Source: Abelmoschus esculentus (taxonomy: Eukaryota; Streptophyta; Magnoliopsida; Malvales; Malvaceae). From it: 64,000 bases of DNA. The notes below the pieces were generated by a model that was not told the origin of the DNA, searched no databases, and saw only the letters and a program-made list of their open reading frames with translations. Location: contig JAUCBN010000004.1 in the NCBI GenBank assembly GCA_035048815.1, positions 11,746,001 to 11,810,000 on the forward strand. Direction: 5' to 3'. This document shows positions 11,791 to 24,060 of this stretch, piece by piece (the first letter of the stretch is position 1; every line of letters starts with the position of its first letter). The position numbers and the translations under genes are program-made.

Positions 11791-13322
11791 AAAAATAAGG
11801 GTTGAGTTTAAAATTCATTTTTTTATAAAATTTTGAACCGGAGGCATGATAAAGAGACAGGGAATTCTTACTCGTTTTGAAGGTCTCACCTTGATTAATC
11901 TGGATCGACTCATGTCGTACACTTAATTTTGATGGTTGAGTCCTTCGAAGAAATTTTTTACGTACACAACGACTTGATCCTACGACTTGTTTAAACGAAA
12001 TCAAATTGCTCATCACTTAGACCAGACTCTATTACTAAAAAATATAATTCTTTTATTGCGATGAGTAACTACAATTAGTAATTATTTTTTTAACATTTTA
12101 ATGTAATCTTATAGTAGTGATTTTAATCTTTAGTAAAACATGTATACACTAACGTACATAAGGTTGTTTAAACTCAAATATTTTAAGATATATGGATCGA
12201 TGTATCCGTTGACACCTAAAAATTTTTAAAATTTATATATAAAATAATTATAAATATTTATCTTTACTTAAATATCATTAAAAATGTTATCCTTTAAATA
12301 AATTATTTGCTTTCTAACAAAGAACAACGTTCTCCTTTTTAAATGTATCATTATTTTTGTATAATTATCTTTTCGAAAGGCATACATACGAGTTGCCTTC
12401 AATAACTTCAGTTAAACATTTCAGGTTTCATCCATTATAAACATATTTAATTTATTTGTTTTAATACAAACTAGTTAGTATTTACAAAAATCTAAAACCA
12501 AAACAATCTATATTCAAAGATAATTTAACATGAACTTGTTCTAATCGTTCGATAGTCACCTTTAATTTAATATGACAAAAATATAAAAAGATTAAAAAGT
12601 GTTATACACTTTTAACAAATTCATTGATAAATAAAAAGAAACAAATTTATAAAAACAAAAGACCAGAAACAAACGTTTGCCTTATGGAAGTGACATTCAT
12701 GATTTTCTTCCCATCTTCATATGAAAAAACTGCTTTTTAATTTTGGGAGTAGTACTCCAACAGTCACTAAATTTAAAAAAATATTATTTTATTTGTTAAT
12801 TTTCTAAATATTATAAATAATTATTAAATTTATCAAATTTGTTATAAAATGATAATTAAATATTATAAAATAATATGACAAATCGATAAATTTGATCATC
12901 ATTTTATAATAATTTAAATAATTTAGTATACATTTTATAACTTTAAAAGATCAATGATCTAAATGTTGTTTTTCATATTTTACTAACTAGTTATGTACTT
13001 TTTTAACCCTTCACTTTTTAGAACAACCTAAGAGAGAGGGATGTTCAGTAGGTTAATCGTACTTTTTAATCTTTATAGAAGTTATTGAATCGTATCATAA
13101 TTATTAAAAACTAGCTATCGTTGTTGACATTTAAATTACAAATTCATTTATAACCTATTATAATTTTATTTCAAATGTTTACCGTTGTTTTTGAAAATAA
13201 TAAAATTATTTTTATAATAAATATTATAGAAATATTATATAATAAGAGAGTCTTGATATCGACTTAGACAATCTTGTGAATAATATACATGAATAAATAA
13301 TTTATTAATAATCTATGAAGTA

Positions 13323-13475
13323 CGGGGACGCCTTCCTTGAGGTTATATTTGTTCCCGATACATCCCCAAGATGGGGACGGTGTAGGGACGGCTAGAGGAC
13401 GTCTCGAGGATGGTCCAATTTTATCGGGGACGGTTAAACTTTAACGGGGACGTTCAACGTTTAATGGGGACGTCC
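13323..13475. repeat. GGGGACG-rich patch
   Basis: GGGGACG, GGGACG or GAGGACG words occur at about 13324, 13374, 13385, 13394, 13427, 13446 and 13467, with reverse-complement words such as TCCCC and GTCCC between them. This stands out against the AT-rich surroundings. No family was recognised. Confidence 0.5.
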
Positions 13476-13626
13476 CTATATAAATTTACTTAAAAATAAA
13501 AAAATAAAATCTTTATTTTCTTTGAATCGAATTAAGTTTGAGTTTATCAAGTTTGAGTTATAGAATCGAAACTCAAATGACTCAAAATTTTTAATAATTA
13601 GTTTACCAAGTTTCATATTCGAGTTA

Positions 13627-16600
13627 TGTAACCCCCTTAGCCCAGCCTAGACGAAACCGGCACTAACGGGTTACACGGGGAATATCGAACCAAACTCGCA
13701 AAGGTCCGATTCGATAAACAACCCTGAAAGCCGATATTATTTTTTTTACTAGATGCACAATTAAATTCCTATACGTGACGGGTTTATGCAAATCAAGAAT
13801 GGAAGTATTCGGTCCATAATTTATTATTCAATTAGCACATAAGAACTTAAGGACTAAAATATAAAACACACAAATTCTAGGAACTATTACTGACATTGAT
13901 TACCCAATATGAAATTAGATTATTTTCATGCAATACGGAGAAATTGCATCTCAAATAGATATCCAAAGAGTCCATATTCATTTAAGAATAGATAACCGAA
14001 CCTACACGAAAATTCAACCCGTGGAACATCATTTTTGGTCAGGGGTACCGATACCTTTGGTACCGGTATCGATACCTTGACAATGGCTAGCCAAATAATC
14101 CATTCGAAGGCCTGTGGTATCGATACCACCTTGGATGGTATCGATACTCCAGAGTCCAGTGGCATAAGTGCATCGAACCACGCTTCGGTACTAGCCCCCA
14201 AAATAAGCCTTAGGTATCGATACCTTCACCAGAGGTATCGATACCCCCTGTGCAACTAACAAAAGCCGGACATTTTAAAAGAGTTCCATCCACCTAAACA
14301 CAACCATTAATCACTCTAAGCTACATGCATGATATCCAAGCATATTGAGCAATTTATTACACCCATTTACCACATCAATAACTCTAATATCATCTATAGG
14401 CATGCTTCCTAGGTTGAGATTAAAACAAGAATCATTCATGCGTGGACATGCTTCAAACAATCTAAAACATTACCACAATCCATCAAACAACAACCAAAGT
14501 AAAATAAGGTCTTATTACAAGTCATTAACCGAAGCAAAACACATCCTCAAATGGGATTGGTTTACATATTGCCAAGCCCTTTTTATTTGCCAAATCATAC
14601 CAAATATATGTAGACTTTTCCCCTTGGTTCTCTTGCTCCAAATGCAGCCCCAAATGTCTCTAATTATCTACAAGGATGAAAAGAGAGCTTAAGCACAACA
14701 TGCTTAGTGAGGAAGCTCTAACAGGAACATCTATGCATTGATTTAAAACCATATTAAAACCATAACTTGTCATGCCTTTTTAATACCAAACATGCTTAAC
14801 AAAATCATGTTCATGTTCATAATATCAAAAACCTTTCCTTGAGTATTCGTGGCATTATCTATTCATTTCATAAATAATGCACAATGTTCCAAATTATTCC
14901 ATGTATGGATATTGGCTTTCTAGTGATCACTTGTTGTGAACCTTAAGTTCACCGAATACACGGGTCCATTAATTAGAGACCCTTAGTCTCATCATGACAC
15001 AAAGTCACCATTGACATGAAACGAAGTCACCATTGACATGACACAAAGTCACCATTATTAGCTCTACCACGTACGGTTGGACACATAGTCACCCTTGTTA
15101 CGTGTAGGAGGCTCTACCACCCATGGTTGGACACAAAGTCACCCTTGTTACGTGTAGGCATTTTTCCTTTATTTCCATAATATTTATAGTGCACTCAATC
15201 CTAATGACATGTCATTTGTATTCGTATCTAAAGTTAGTGTCACTAAGCCAATATCAAGTTCAAGTTTGCATGCTAATTTGCTTCTCACAATGCATCCATA
15301 ATGTGTTCAACAAATGAACCAAAAGTCATGCCCAATGGCACCATCATATGTAAGGCAAATAACCACATCATATTCCATTTCATTTTTCATGTTTCCATAA
15401 ACTATGGATGTCTTAATAAACCATGCATTTCCAGCAATTAACACATGCATGCATCATTTCAAAATCATACTTATGCATTTCCAAAATCTCTTTGAATCAT
15501 CATCATAAATGCCTTTATCGAAAATAGCCAAAACTCACGATAATGCATCATAATCATTTACTTTACTTACTATTGAACTATGGAAAGTTTTCACACTATT
15601 CCATAGTCCCCAAAACAGAACCGAACCATAACGCAACACTTTTAACCCAAAGTCACTCACCGACAAGCGAAACGAGCCTTCGCCGATGCTCCGACAGCAA
15701 TGCCAACGCACCAGCCACTTACGCACCTTCTTGCACTTCCTCTACAACATTAAAAACAGAACATATTCACACCATAACATGCTCAAAATAGCAGCCACAT
15801 CAAACCTCCACAAAACTATCGAAAACCTAGCCGAAAAGACTGAAAACTAAGCCGAAACGCATCCGAAACAACATCAGCCCAAAACCTAATGAATCTAACA
15901 TCTAATCCACCTTAATTATGAACCAAAAACACATCCAAACTATCCTTATACCTCCAGAAAAAGCAGAGCACCTAAAACACCCCTAAAATAACCGAAATCC
16001 ACCTTAAAACACCACCGATTACATTATTCCGGGATTAAATTAATGTGCCATCAATTCAAGACCTAATTAATCATTTAATTGACATAATATCATAAATAAA
16101 TCAACCTAATTACAGCATTAATTGAGATCTATAAAGATTTCACAAAAACCTCCATAAAACTCATAGATCTTACATTAAAACATAAAATTAAGTTTCAATT
16201 GTTGATTAGCAAGCCAATACTTGGGAATTTCAATAAAGAACCTTAGAAAAAAGATTAAAAATCAGAAGTTTACCTTAGAGATTTGCTCCACCAAAAATAT
16301 GAGAAATCCTCCCTTGATTTCCTTGAAAATGATGTTGATTTTACAAAATTGATGGTTATGTTTTGTAAAGAATGAAAAGATGAGTAAAATGAAATAAATC
16401 TTGTTGAAAATGATGAAGAAATCAACAAGTAATTGAAGAAATTTAGAAAAGAAGATGGAGAGAAAATGGAGAGAAAAGATGAGAAAATGGGAGGTTACAA
16501 AAGAAAATGTAAATATCATCTAAAATAAAACCATTTAAAAACAATTTTGGTGGATAAATCATTAATTAAAAATAAATTGGGTTTATGGCCCTCTAAGGAT

Positions 16601-16941
16601 TCTAAGTATGGCTTACTTTCCAATTTAGTCACTAAAAATCCTTATTTCCGAAAATTATTAATTAAATCCCCAAATCTCTTCCAAAATTACACTTTAGTCA
16701 CTAGTACATAATTAAACTTAATTAAAAATCAAATTAAAGTTCCAAATAATATTCCTTTAACTTTAAATCACTATTTTAATATTTTTAATCATTTCACAAA
16801 ATTATTACTTATCCGATTAAAATATTATTATTTTAAATTTTCCCGGAAAAACGAACCCAAGAAATCCGATTCAACCCGAATTATTTTTCCTAACTCCTCT
16901 AACTAACCCTCAAATTACTAACCCAAAACCGGGATGTCACA
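13627..16941 (-). repeat. 3' LTR of the minus-strand Tekay-like element
   Basis: On the plus strand it starts TGTAACCCCCTTAGCCC and ends GGGATGTCACA, the reverse complement of the Tekay-like LTR ends; the terminal TGTCACA differs from the family TGTTACA by one base. Length is 3315 bases. It carries six GGTATCGATACC-type palindromes (14044-14055, 14065-14076, 14116-14127, 14137-14148, 14213-14224, 14234-14245) and tandem GTGACTTTGTGTCC copies in reverse orientation at about 15000-15160. The PPT lies directly beyond 16941. Confidence 0.9.
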
Positions 16942-16955
16942 ACTCTCCCCCTCTT
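16942..16955 (-). promoter_or_regulatory. Polypurine tract, minus strand
   Basis: The plus-strand sequence ACTCTCCCCCTCTT is the reverse complement of the family PPT AAGAGGGGGAGAG plus one base. It sits between the chromodomain coding end and the LTR. Confidence 0.85.
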
Positions 16956-18203
16956 AAGAAAATTTCGTCCTCGAAATTCTTACCTGGAGCAAACAAGTGA
17001 GGAAACTGCTCCTCCATATTTTTCCTTGTCTCCCAAGTTGCCTCTTCAACACCTCGGTGTCTCCAAAGCACTTTAACTAAATCTATGGTCTTCCCTCAAA
17101 GAACCTTTGTATCCACATCCAAAATCCTCACCGGTTCTTCCTCATAACTCATATCCGCTCTTAACTCAATCTCCTCAACTGGAACAATATGAGAAGGATC
17201 AGATATATATTTACGAAGCACCGATACATGAAAAACATCATGCATCCTACTCAATTCCTCGGGCAACCTCAACGATAAGCAATAGGACCAACACGCTCCA
17301 ACACCTTATACGGCCCAAAGAAACGAGGAATCAACTTACCCTTACGTCCAAACCTCATCACTTTCTTCCATGGCAAAACCTTTAGAAATATCTTGTCCCC
17401 GACATCATACTCTATCTCTCTACGCCTCAAATGGGCATAGGACTTATGTCTATCCGAAGCCTCCTTGAGTTTAGCACAAATGAGCTTAACCTTCTCATCC
17501 GTATCCTTCAATACTTGAGGTAAAGAAACATACTTCTGTCCAACTTCCTTCCAACACAAAGGTGTACGACACCTCCTTCCATATAAAGCCTCAAATAGTA
17601 CCATCTGTATACTTGCCTGAAAACTATTATTATAAGAAAACTCCACCAAAGGCAACTGTTTCTCCCAAGAACCTTGAAACTCAATGATACAACATCTCAA
17701 CATATCCTCCAAAGTCTGAATAACTCGTTCAGACTGACCATTCGTCTGTGGATGATAAGCTGTACTAAGACTAAGCCTCGTACCCAAAGCAACCTGCAAA
17801 CTCCTCTAAAACTTAGAGGAAAAACACGGATCTCTATCCGATATGATCGACTTAGGTACACCATGCAACTTAACCACCTCAGAAACATATAACTCCGCTA
17901 ACTTATCCATTGAATACGTCGTATGCACAGCAAGAAAATGTGCACACTTCGTAAACCTATCCACAACAACCCATATAGAATCCTTTTTGGACGGCGTTAA
18001 TGGTAACCACGATACAAAATCCATAGTCACTCTTTCCCACTTCCATTCCGACACTTGAACCGGTTGTAACAACCCTACAGGAAATTGATGTTCAGCTTTC
18101 ACCCGCTGACACACCATACACCGCGACACAAACTCCGTCACATCCCTCTTCAAACCAACCCAAAAGTACACACTTTTGAGATCCCTATACATCTTTGTTG
18201 CCT
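16956..18203 (-). pseudogene. Integrase and chromodomain of the minus-strand element (broken)
   Basis: Read from about 18192 downwards, the integrase begins within the zinc-binding region (SRCMVCQRV). The core follows with MDFVSWLPL, TTYSMDKLAELYV and IISDRD; after a stop at about 17806 come STAYHPQTNGQSERV, the C-terminal GPYKVLERVG segment and a chromodomain-like tail (ILDVDTKVL...DLVKVLWRHRGVEEATWE) down to 16956. The defects are one nonsense codon near 17806, a frameshift near 17268 and a nonsense codon near 17098. The N-terminal integrase residues are missing because a deletion joins RNase H to integrase near 18200. The product would integrate cDNA, with the chromodomain guiding insertion to heterochromatin in functional relatives. 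Confidence 0.88.
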
Positions 18204-19510
18204 AAGGTTTAGATCCTTTTGTGACATGAGATATTTCAAACTCTTGTGATCCGTGTATATAGTACACTTCTCGCCGTATAAATAATATCTCCATATCTTC
18301 AAAGCAAACACTACCGCTGCAAGCTCCAAATCATGCGTCAGATAGTTCTTTTCATGCACCTTTAACTATATAGAAGCATAAGCCATAACTTTCCCTTCTT
18401 GCATCAGAACACATTCGAGACCAACATAAGATGCATCACTATAAACCACAAAATCCTTACTAGACTCGGGTTAAACCAACACCGGAGCACTAGTCAACAC
18501 CTCTTTTAACTTCTCAAAACTCTTTTGTTGACCTTTTTTCCACTCAAACAGAACCTTCTTTTGCAACAGCTTGGTCATAGGAGCATTAATGCTCGAAAAC
18601 ACCTCAACAAACCTACGATAATACCCAGCCAAGCCTAGAAAACTTTGAACCTCTGTCACAGATCTTGGTTGCTTCCAACCCATAACAGCCTCTATCTTCT
18701 TCGGATCAACACTTATACCTTTCTCCGACACCATATGACCAAGAAACACCACTTACTTTAACCAAAACTCACACTTACTTAACTTAGCATACAACTGGTT
18801 CTCCTTTAAAGCTTGCAACACTATCCGCAAATGCCGATCATGATCTTCCTCGGTCCGCGAATACACAAGGATATCATCTATGAATACTACCACAAACTGG
18901 TCCAAATATTCATGAAACACTCGATTCATCATATCCATAAAAGCAGCAGGGGCATTAGTCAACCCAAACGGCATCACCAAAAACTCATAATGTCCATACC
19001 TTGTCCGAAAAGCCGTTTTCAACACATCTTCCTCCTTTACCTTCAACTGATAATACCCCAATCTTAAATCAATCTTCGAGAATACACTCGCACCTCGAAA
19101 TTGATCGAATAGATCGTCAATCCTTGGCAAAGGATACTTATTCTTCACGGTCAACTTATTCAGTTGTCGGTAATCAATGCACATCCTCATAGTGCCATCC
19201 TTCTTCTTCACAAACAACACCGGCGCACCCTAAGGTGATATGCTCGGTCGAATAAAACCTCGGTCAAGCAACTCTTGCAACTGCATCTTCAACTCCTTTA
19301 ATTCCTTAGGTGCCATATGATAAGGAGCAATGGACACCGGATTAGTACCAGCATAAGTCTCGATACTAAACTCCACATCGCGATCGGGAGGTAATCCTGG
19401 CAACTCCTCAGGAAAAACTTCTGGAAAATCGCGTACAGTTCGAATATCCTGCACTCGAACCTCACCTATCCCTGGATTCATCACATAAGCTAGATATGCC
19501 ATACCACCAT
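18204..19510 (-). pseudogene. Reverse transcriptase and RNase H of the minus-strand element (broken)
   Basis: A single frame runs from 19502 down to about 18205. RT motifs in order are LLDRGFIRPS (about 19265), MCIDYRQLNKLT (about 19180), KIDLRLGYYQLKV (about 19065), MPFGLTNAPAAF (about 18965) and the catalytic FIDDILVYS (about 18870). RT connection and RNase H follow (FLGHMVSEKGISVDP, YYRRFVE, ELAAVVFALKIW, IYTDHKSLKYL). Nonsense codons sit near 19230, 18753, 18471 and 18370. RNase H stops at DLNLRQ and is joined directly to integrase sequence near 18200; against the 63700-64000 copy, the RNase H tail and the integrase start (several hundred bases) are deleted. Confidence 0.9.
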
Positions 19511-19511
19511 G

Positions 19512-20039
19512 TTACAACAACTTTTCTGCCTGTAAAGCAGAAACCACATTGGACAAGAATCCAGTATACTCACTCTTCACCACAACCTCACTACCATCCA
19601 ACAATCTCAAGGTAACCCTTTTCTTTTCAAAATCCACCACTGCTCTATGCTCTGTCAACCAGTCAACACCCACAATAAGGTCAAAACCATGAAACGGCAA
19701 CTCCATTAAATCAACCTCAAAGACATGTCCTTGCACCTCCAACGGACACCTCCTATACAACCTCCTTACTGTGACCGTTTCACCCAAAGAACTTGTAACC
19801 ACAACACCTACATCTAAAACCTCAACCGGGATATCCAACAAATATTCATGCTCACTCAAAACATAAGAATGCGTACATCCCGAATCTACCAAAGAAAACA
19901 ATGATACATCACGCAAAGAAATGGTACCTGCAACCACATCCGTGGCATTACGCGTCCCACGCTGAGCATAGAATCTACGCCCATCACCTTGCCTCTGGAA
20001 AAGACCTCTACCTCCGCCGCGTCCTCTGCCAGGCACCAC
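19512..20039 (-). pseudogene. Retropepsin-like aspartic protease region of the minus-strand element
   Basis: A 175-codon frame contains the aspartic protease signature LFSLVDSGCTHSYV (catalytic DSG near 19890) and GFDLIVGVDWLTEHRAVVDF. It is in the same frame as gag upstream and RT downstream, separated only by nonsense codons near 20052 and 19512. This part of the polyprotein is one of the better preserved pieces. An Arg/Gly-rich segment (GRGRGGGRG) precedes the protease and links it to the zinc knuckle of gag. Confidence 0.88.
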
Positions 20040-20051
20040 AGCGGCCTCAGC

Positions 20052-20597
20052 TCAGTTACTAGTCTCACCAGCAAACCTCAGGCAATCCCGCGTCTTGTGA
20101 TCCTTTGATCCACAACCTATACATGCACCAATGACCCACCAACACTCTCCTGGATGGCGCCTAGAACATAGGTTACAAACCGTGATATCACCTCCACCTC
20201 TACCAAACTGCTGTGCACGACCGCCACGTCCAAAATCACCTCGGCGTCGGTCAGCTCTATAACGGTTATCCCAAAACCTCTTACCCTTATTACCTTGCGC
20301 ATTAGCCTCAGCAGGCCTCTTCCCAACATCGGAAGACTTCCTAGCCTCCCTTAGGGATTCCTCAACATCCTTGGCCCTATTAACCAATACATCAAACTCG
20401 GTGTACTCATCAGCTAATAGATATGTCTTAATCTCGGGATCCAAACCATACCGGAACCTATCACACCTCTTACGATCAGTGGGGACCAACTCCGGTGCAT
20501 AGTGGATCATCCTGACAAACTATATCTCATACTCAGCCACTGTCATAGCCCCCTGAACCAATAACATAAATTCTCTCTTCCGAGCATCCTCATACTT
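20052..20597 (-). pseudogene. Gag C-terminal half with zinc knuckle, minus strand, truncated
   Basis: The visible protein includes PTDRKRCDRFRYGLDPEIKT, AKDVEESLREARKSSDVGKRP and a CCHC knuckle CIGCGSKDHKTRDC, preceded by CNLCSRRHPGECWW. It matches the plus-strand gag at 61330-61850. The N-terminal half of gag is absent; homology stops at the reverse complement of AAGTATGAGG (about 20590-20597), where the Athila LTR begins. Gag binds element RNA and assembles the virus-like particle. Confidence 0.88.
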
Positions 20598-22310
20598 AAG
20601 ACTCTAAAAAACGTATATTTTATACCCTTTTACTTAAGGTTTTGTTTGGTTTCAAGTTCATTTGCATTGCATTTCATTGCATTTAGTTGCATTTCATGTG
20701 CATTTGCATTTAGATTAGGATTTTATTTTATTTTCTTTTTATTTTAAAAGATGCTGCTTTGAAGGGTATTTTCTTGGTTTTGATGTGCAGATTGCTGGAG
20801 CAAAATGGAATGATCGGAAGAGATGCTGTAGCATATTTCCATGGTGTTGGATCGAACTTCAACGATGCTACAGCATTGTGGGCGGACAAAATAGAACGGA
20901 AGAAAGGACACACCTATAACCCACTGTCCTCACGCGTTTTCCAGGCCAGCTGCACCCTGCAGACCTGCAGACGTCGCACCGCCCCTGCAGCCTGCCACAA
21001 TTTTCTGCAGACGTTGCACCTCTTCTGCAGACCTGCAATTGTCCCCTGCAGACCCTGCATTTCTGCCATCTGCTGCAGAAAATGTCAGGGCATATTCCCT
21101 TGGCATCTTTAGGGCACCAAACCCTAGAAGCCTCCTATAAATACAAAGCCAAGCCTCCTTCAACAAGGATGTTCGGAGCAAGAAAAAGAGAAAAATCAGT
21201 AGCTAAGGAGCCATAAAAGGAGCAAGCTTTAAGGAAAGCACGAGGGAGAAGAAAGAAGAAAGGAGGCCACTTTCGGTCATCTTTAACCTCTAGCTAAGCC
21301 ACCATTGTTGGAGAGCTTCAAGCAAGGGATTTGCGCGACTTTGGGAGGAGCGGCAAGCTAGGAAAAGTGTCACGGCACAAGTGTTTGAGACTTCCTTCCT
21401 CTTCACCTTGTTTACCTCTTTTCTAAGTTGTTGAATATGTATTTCAAGGGACGAAAGTTGAATAGTTTTTCTTACCTAGCCATGAACTAAACTAGTATGG
21501 CTATGGCTTGTTTTGGATGATTTTTAACTTGTTTTAATGGATGTTTATTGTTTGCAGTGTTTAACTTTGTGCTTTGTTCAAGAATGCTAACACATTTTTA
21601 CTCTAAACCTTGGTTTGTAAGAGCACCGGGAGGTAGCCATAGCTCAAGGGGTTCGGGAAGCTTAGATCTAGGGATAGGCAAAGCTAGACCAACTTGAACA
21701 ATGGGGTCGCTGCGGGAGCAGAATCCTAACTTTCCTTAGGGATAAGATAGAGTTTCAACGACTAAAAAGGGTAGCACTTTATCAACATTAGGAGTGTTAG
21801 GGTTGAGACCGGGAGGTAATGCCTTAGCATTTTCGAGTGGTAGGCCTTCTGACTAGGGATAGTGGAGGCATTTTCAGTAAACTCTATCGAGCACTAGTAA
21901 AACAGTGGAACAGTAGCATCCAGGAGAACAGTGAAGTCATACCATAGCAAGCCTAGCCTGTCTTAAGCTTGAATATCTTCTCTGTGATGTGTTTGTGCAG
22001 CTTTATTTATTTCTCCAATATCTGTTGAATTACTACTACATTTTCGTGACAATCTTTGTTTTGCTCCAGCATCATTAGTGACATTTTTATTTTGCTAAAG
22101 CATTTTTGGTGACACTTGCAGAATTGCTTTAGCATATGTCCATACAAAGGATTATTTTATCTTTTGTGTATGCTAACTATTTTTGAAATAACCTACCCAA
22201 TCCTCGTGAGAACGATCTCACTCACACACTTTATTACTTGTTCGATGTGTATACTTGCACATTATTGCGCGCAAACCATAATCATATTTTAATCACCCAT
22301 GCACGCAACA
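20598..22310 (+). repeat. 5' LTR of Athila-1
   Basis: The 3' end (CACGCAACA at 22310) is fixed by the AGTTTTTGG spacer and PBS that follow. The 5' end is placed where minus-strand Tekay gag homology stops. The first bases (AAGACTCTAAAAAACG) resemble, but do not match, the TGAT... starts of the other Athila LTRs, so a few terminal bases may be mutated or lost. It contains TATAAATA at 21136 and TGCTNNAGCA sites at 20793, 20824, 20866, 22062, 22093 and 22124. Confidence 0.75.
21136..21143 (+). promoter_or_regulatory. TATA box of Athila-1 LTR promoter
   Basis: TATAAATA lies at the position expected for the U3/R promoter; related LTRs carry it at 33862, 40593 and (as TATATATA) 53069. A transcription start about 30 bases downstream is inferred. 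Confidence 0.6.
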
Positions 22311-22316
22311 AGTTTT

Positions 22317-22334
22317 TGGCGTCGTTGCCGGGGA
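22317..22334 (+). promoter_or_regulatory. Primer binding site, tRNA-Asp type
   Basis: TGGCGTCGTTGCCGGGGA differs at one position from TGGCGCCGTTGCCGGGGA, the complement of the tRNA-Asp 3' end used by Athila elements. It lies six bases beyond the LTR end. Confidence 0.85.
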
Positions 22335-22457
22335 TTGAGGCAATAGGCTATTTCAATCATAGTTTTCATACTTTTTATTTTATTTTGTGTTTTGAGTCTT
22401 TTGTTTTTATTTAATCTTTGCTTTCTTTGTTTATCTTTTTAGGTTTTTGGTTAGTGG

Positions 22458-24060
22458 ATGCCCAGAGTGAATCGTAGGGAAGGCCTCGAACCATTTATTC
22501 TGGAAATCGAAAGGTATTTTAGACAAAGGAGGCGAGAGCAAAGAACAAGAGCCATGTATCAGGATCCACAGAATCAAAATGCTAGAGCAATACCTGTAGC
22601 AAATCCAAATGCTGCAGCAAATCCGAAGATAGTAGCAAGACCAAGGGCAATTCGAGATCACTTGACACCGATCTTGGATGACCTGAATTCTAGGATAGTG
22701 GCACCTGAGATACAAGCAGCACACTTCGAGCTCAAGCCTGTGATGTTTAATATGCTCAACTCGATCGGACAGTTTGGAGGATATCCTCACGAGGATGCTC
22801 AACAACACATCCGTGCTTTCTTAGAGGTTTGCGATTCGTTCCGCCAACAAGGAGTGCACGAGGATGTGTTGAAGCTCAAGCTATTTCCATACTCTTTGAG
22901 AGACCGAGCAAGAGAATGGTTGAATGGTATTCCAGCCGGTTCGATGGAGTCATGGACAGCTTTGTGCAAAAGCTTTTTGGCAAGATACAACCCACCCAAC
23001 ATGAACACTCAATTGCGAAATGAGATAGCATCCTTCAGACAAGGGGATGACGAGTCAATGTACGAGTGTTGGGATCGGTACAAGAGCTTGCTAAGAAGGT
23101 GTATCAATCACGATTTTCAAGATTAGACTCAAATCGTGATGTTCTACAATGGAGTCAACGCACCCACAAGGATGATGTTAGATGCTTCAGCAAATGGGAC
23201 ACTACTGGATAAGTCGCCAGAAGAAGCATTTGATATTTTGGACAAAATAGCCAACAATGATTATCAGTTTCCAACTACTAGGCTTGGGACAAGATGACGA
23301 ACTCAAGGAAAGCTGGAGCTCGACACCAATGATTCTGTCTCAGTACAACTTTCTGCTATCACAAATATGTTGAAGAACCTTCAACAGCCCAGTGAAGTAC
23401 GAGATGCTAAGGCATTAAGCTGTGTGCACTGTAGTGGAAACCATTTTGATAAAGACTGCCCAACTTATCTAGAGTCTGCTCATTATGTTGGAAACTTCAA
23501 CAAAAATTCCAACAACCCCTACTCTAACACGTATAACTTAGGGTGGAGACAACATCCTAATTTTTCTTGGGGTAATCAAGGACCGAATCAAGCTAGCAGC
23601 TCAAATAGGCAGCAACACATGGCATCAAACCAAGGAGTCCATGGCTTTCAAGGAAATATGTCATGGCAAAATGAACACAAGGGAACAGTTCATCATCACA
23701 GTCACAACAATTCTTTGGAAGCTTCGCTGCAAGAATTCATGGTTTCGACCAAGGAGTTCATGACATCAACGAAAACATTAATGCAGGAGCATTCCACCAC
23801 CATCTGTAATCAAGGCAATCTGTTGCAGACCCAAGGCGCACTACTGCAAAGTCACAGCTCTTCGTTGAGAACGCTGGAGACTCAAGTGGGTCAAATTGCT
23901 CAAGCATTACAAGTGAGACTGAGAGGCAACTTGCCTAGTGATACTGAAGTCACTAAAAATCATGGCAAGGAGCAATGCAACGCACTTACCTTGAGGAGTG
24001 GAAGACAAATCAACACGGGGGAACAACTCAAAAGAAAGGAGAAAGAAGAAAGAAGTAACC
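22458..24060 (+). pseudogene. Athila-1 gag (broken)
   Basis: The start at 22458 (MPRVNRREGLEP) is the first ATG after the leader, following a TTTTTAG acceptor-like sequence near 22441. The Athila gag core is clear: HFELKPVMFNMLNSIGQFGG, HIRAFLEVCDSF, LKLFPYSLRDRAREWLNGIP and SFRQGDDESMYECWDRYK. A CCHC-like knuckle, CVHCSGNHFDKDC, lies at about 23420-23460. A Gln/Ser/Thr-rich linker ends in LETQVGQIAQAL and LRSGRQ. Nonsense codons are near 23124 and 23296, and a frameshift near 24040 moves the protein into the protease frame. Confidence 0.88.

Larger units (their letters stand above)
8110..13626. other. AT-rich spacer without recognisable genes
   Basis: About 5.5 kb of low-complexity, AT-rich DNA. 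No long open frame and no recognisable protein motif was seen on either strand; the few frames of 60-100 codons have low-complexity or unrecognisable products. Minor features are a run of TTGAGTTGAGC-like words at 8730-8860, an A-run and ATTA microsatellite near 9690-9735, an inverted repeat (10409-11315), telomere-like words (11684-11790) and a GGGGACG-rich patch (13323-13475). It may be old, eroded transposon DNA or a gene-free spacer. Confidence 0.6.
13627..20597 (-). mobile_element. Tekay/Del-like chromovirus, minus strand, 5' end missing
   Basis: Read on the minus strand, the order is gag, protease, RT, RNase H, integrase, chromodomain, PPT and 3' LTR. The 5' LTR, PBS and N-terminal part of gag are absent because the element is cut at 20597 against an Athila LTR. 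No continuation was found downstream of the Athila nest within the window. The protein is very similar to the plus-strand copy at 60826-64000, so these are members of one family in opposite orientations. Confidence 0.9.

Noticed and set aside
11714..12016. 100-codon minus-strand frame in the spacer as a host gene
   Set aside because: No recognisable domain and low-complexity C-terminus derived from telomere-like words.
12833..12912. AT-rich hairpin near 12833-12912 as a MITE
   Set aside because: Imperfect pairing in very AT-rich DNA with no clear ends or target duplication.
13926..14259. Overlapping frames on both strands with repeated GIDT/YRYP peptides
   Set aside because: They are readings of the GGTATCGATACC palindromes, not genes.
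20759..21112. 117-codon plus-strand frame within the Athila-1 LTR
   Set aside because: It overlaps LTR promoter sequence, has Cys-rich low-complexity product and no recognisable domain.
22317..22334. tRNA genes suggested by tRNA-like words
   Set aside because: Only 12-18 bases complementary to tRNA 3' ends are present; these are primer binding sites, and no cloverleaf was found.
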